From NCBI GenBank assembly GCA_035494735.1, contig DATJGS010000019.1, forward strand, positions 1-64,000: a stretch of 64,000 nucleotides of DNA, written 5' to 3'. This document shows positions 63,465 to 64,000 of the stretch, piece by piece. A model generated the notes under the pieces. That model did no database searches. It was not told the origin of the DNA and saw only the letters and a program-made list of their open reading frames with translations. Origin of the DNA: DATJGS01 sp035494735. Its GTDB lineage: Bacteria; Eisenbacteria; RBG-16-71-46. The first letter of the stretch is position 1; each line of letters opens with the position of its first letter. Both the position numbers and the translations under genes were made by a program.

Positions 63465-64000
63465 CTAGATCTTCGCCGAGCGCAGGCGCAGCGCGTTCGT
63501 GATCACCGACACCGAGCTGAAGCTCATCGCGGCTGCGGCGATGATGGGGCTGAGCAGCCATCCGAACGCCGGATAGAGCACGCCCGCCGCGATCGGCACG
63601 CCGAGCACGTTGTAGACGAACGCGAAGAACAGGTTCTGCCGGATGTTGCTCATCGTCGCGCGGCTCAGCCGGCGGGCGCGCACGATTCCGCGCAGGTCGC
63701 CTTTGACGAGCGTGACACCGGCGCTCTCCATCGCGACGTCGGTTCCCGTGCCCATCGCGATCCCAACTTGCGCCAGCGCAAGTGCCGGCGCGTCGTTGAT
63801 CCCGTCGCCCGCCATCGCCACCACTCGGCCGGCGGCCTGCAGCCGCTGGATGCTCTCGGCCTTCTGCTCGGGCAGGACCCCGGCGATGATCTCGTCGATC
63901 CCCAGTTGCCGCGCCACGGCCTCGGCGGTCGCGCGGCTGTCGCCCGTCAGCATGACGACGCGCAGGCCTTCATCGTGGAGCTGGCGAAGCGCATCGGCCG
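63465..64000 (-). CDS. Heavy-metal P-type ATPase, C-terminal part (CopA-like), runs off the window
   Basis: 178 residues of the C terminus are visible, and the frame continues past 64000. Visible: the P-domain MLTGDSRATAEAVARQLGI and GDGINDAPALALAQVGIAMG, then the last two helices with SNIRQNLFFAFVYNVLG and AAAMSFSSVSVITNALRLR. The N-x3-YN and MSxSS elements of these helices are those of Cu(I) exporters. The start and metal-binding N terminus lie outside. Confidence 0.9.
   Translation of the reverse strand, partial: ADALRQLHDEGLRVVMLTGDSRATAEAVARQLGIDEIIAGVLPEQKAESIQRLQAAGRVVAMAGDGINDAPALALAQVGIAMGTGTDVAMESAGVTLVKGDLRGIVRARRLSRATMSNIRQNLFFAFVYNVLGVPIAAGVLYPAFGWLLSPIIAAAAMSFSSVSVITNALRLRSAKI

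Overview
The window is about 70 % G+C, densely coded, and all chromosomal in character. No rRNA, tRNA, CRISPR array, insertion sequence or phage gene was seen. Several secreted proteins end in a FlgD-like/sorting-type Ig domain (SPNP..., WDGR.., GLY(F/V)), and there are PorV/PorQ- and FadL-like outer-membrane barrels. This suggests a diderm of the FCB/Eisenbacteria kind. That placement is an inference from gene style, not from a marker gene.

Layout. 0.1-0.6 kb: small envelope protein. 0.66-7.8 kb (minus strand): a nine-gene suf iron-sulfur assembly operon (MerR-type regulator, A-type carrier, sufC-B-D-S-U, Rieske ferredoxin, sufT), mostly joined by 4-bp ATGA overlaps, with a sigma-70-like promoter and a 20-bp palindromic operator. 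8-9.6 kb: Rieske oxygenase and isochorismatase-family hydrolase. 9.8-13.5 kb: an accessory island. A ubiquitin-like conjugation operon (Ubl, E2-like, JAB protease, E1) faces a divergent unit of XRE regulator, ImmA/IrrE peptidase and a second HExxH protein. 13.5-15.5 kb: APC permease and two small proteins. 15.8-21.8 kb: ECF sigma factor, Ser/Thr kinase and TPR-CHAT protease-like protein. 21.9-28.3 kb: GT39-like membrane protein with TPRs, a large secreted repeat protein, and an NCS1 transporter.

28.4-45.3 kb is a stress and envelope region: universal stress protein, pseudo-receiver, polysaccharide deacetylase, PlsC-like acyltransferase, UbiB-like kinase, anion transporter, outer-membrane protein, MacB-type export system, a sigma-54 two-component system and Hsp20. 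Seven promoter regions between 28.4 and 45.6 kb carry the same sigma-54-type element (GGCACG-N4-(A/T)TGC, or TCGC in one case). Six of them have CTGnCAG half-sites about 57-170 bp upstream. This looks like a local regulon of the two-component system encoded at 41.9-44.5 kb.

45.6-56.5 kb is a six-gene envelope operon: secreted OB/Ig-like protein, PorV-like barrel, HhH-barrel protein, FadL-like barrel, ComEC-like metallo-beta-lactamase lipoprotein and 5'-nucleotidase. It may serve extracellular nucleic-acid use. The right end carries a zinc alcohol dehydrogenase, an unknown membrane protein, a secreted glycosidase-like protein, PreA, a beta-propeller secreted protein, and the C-terminal part of a copper-type P-ATPase that runs off the window.
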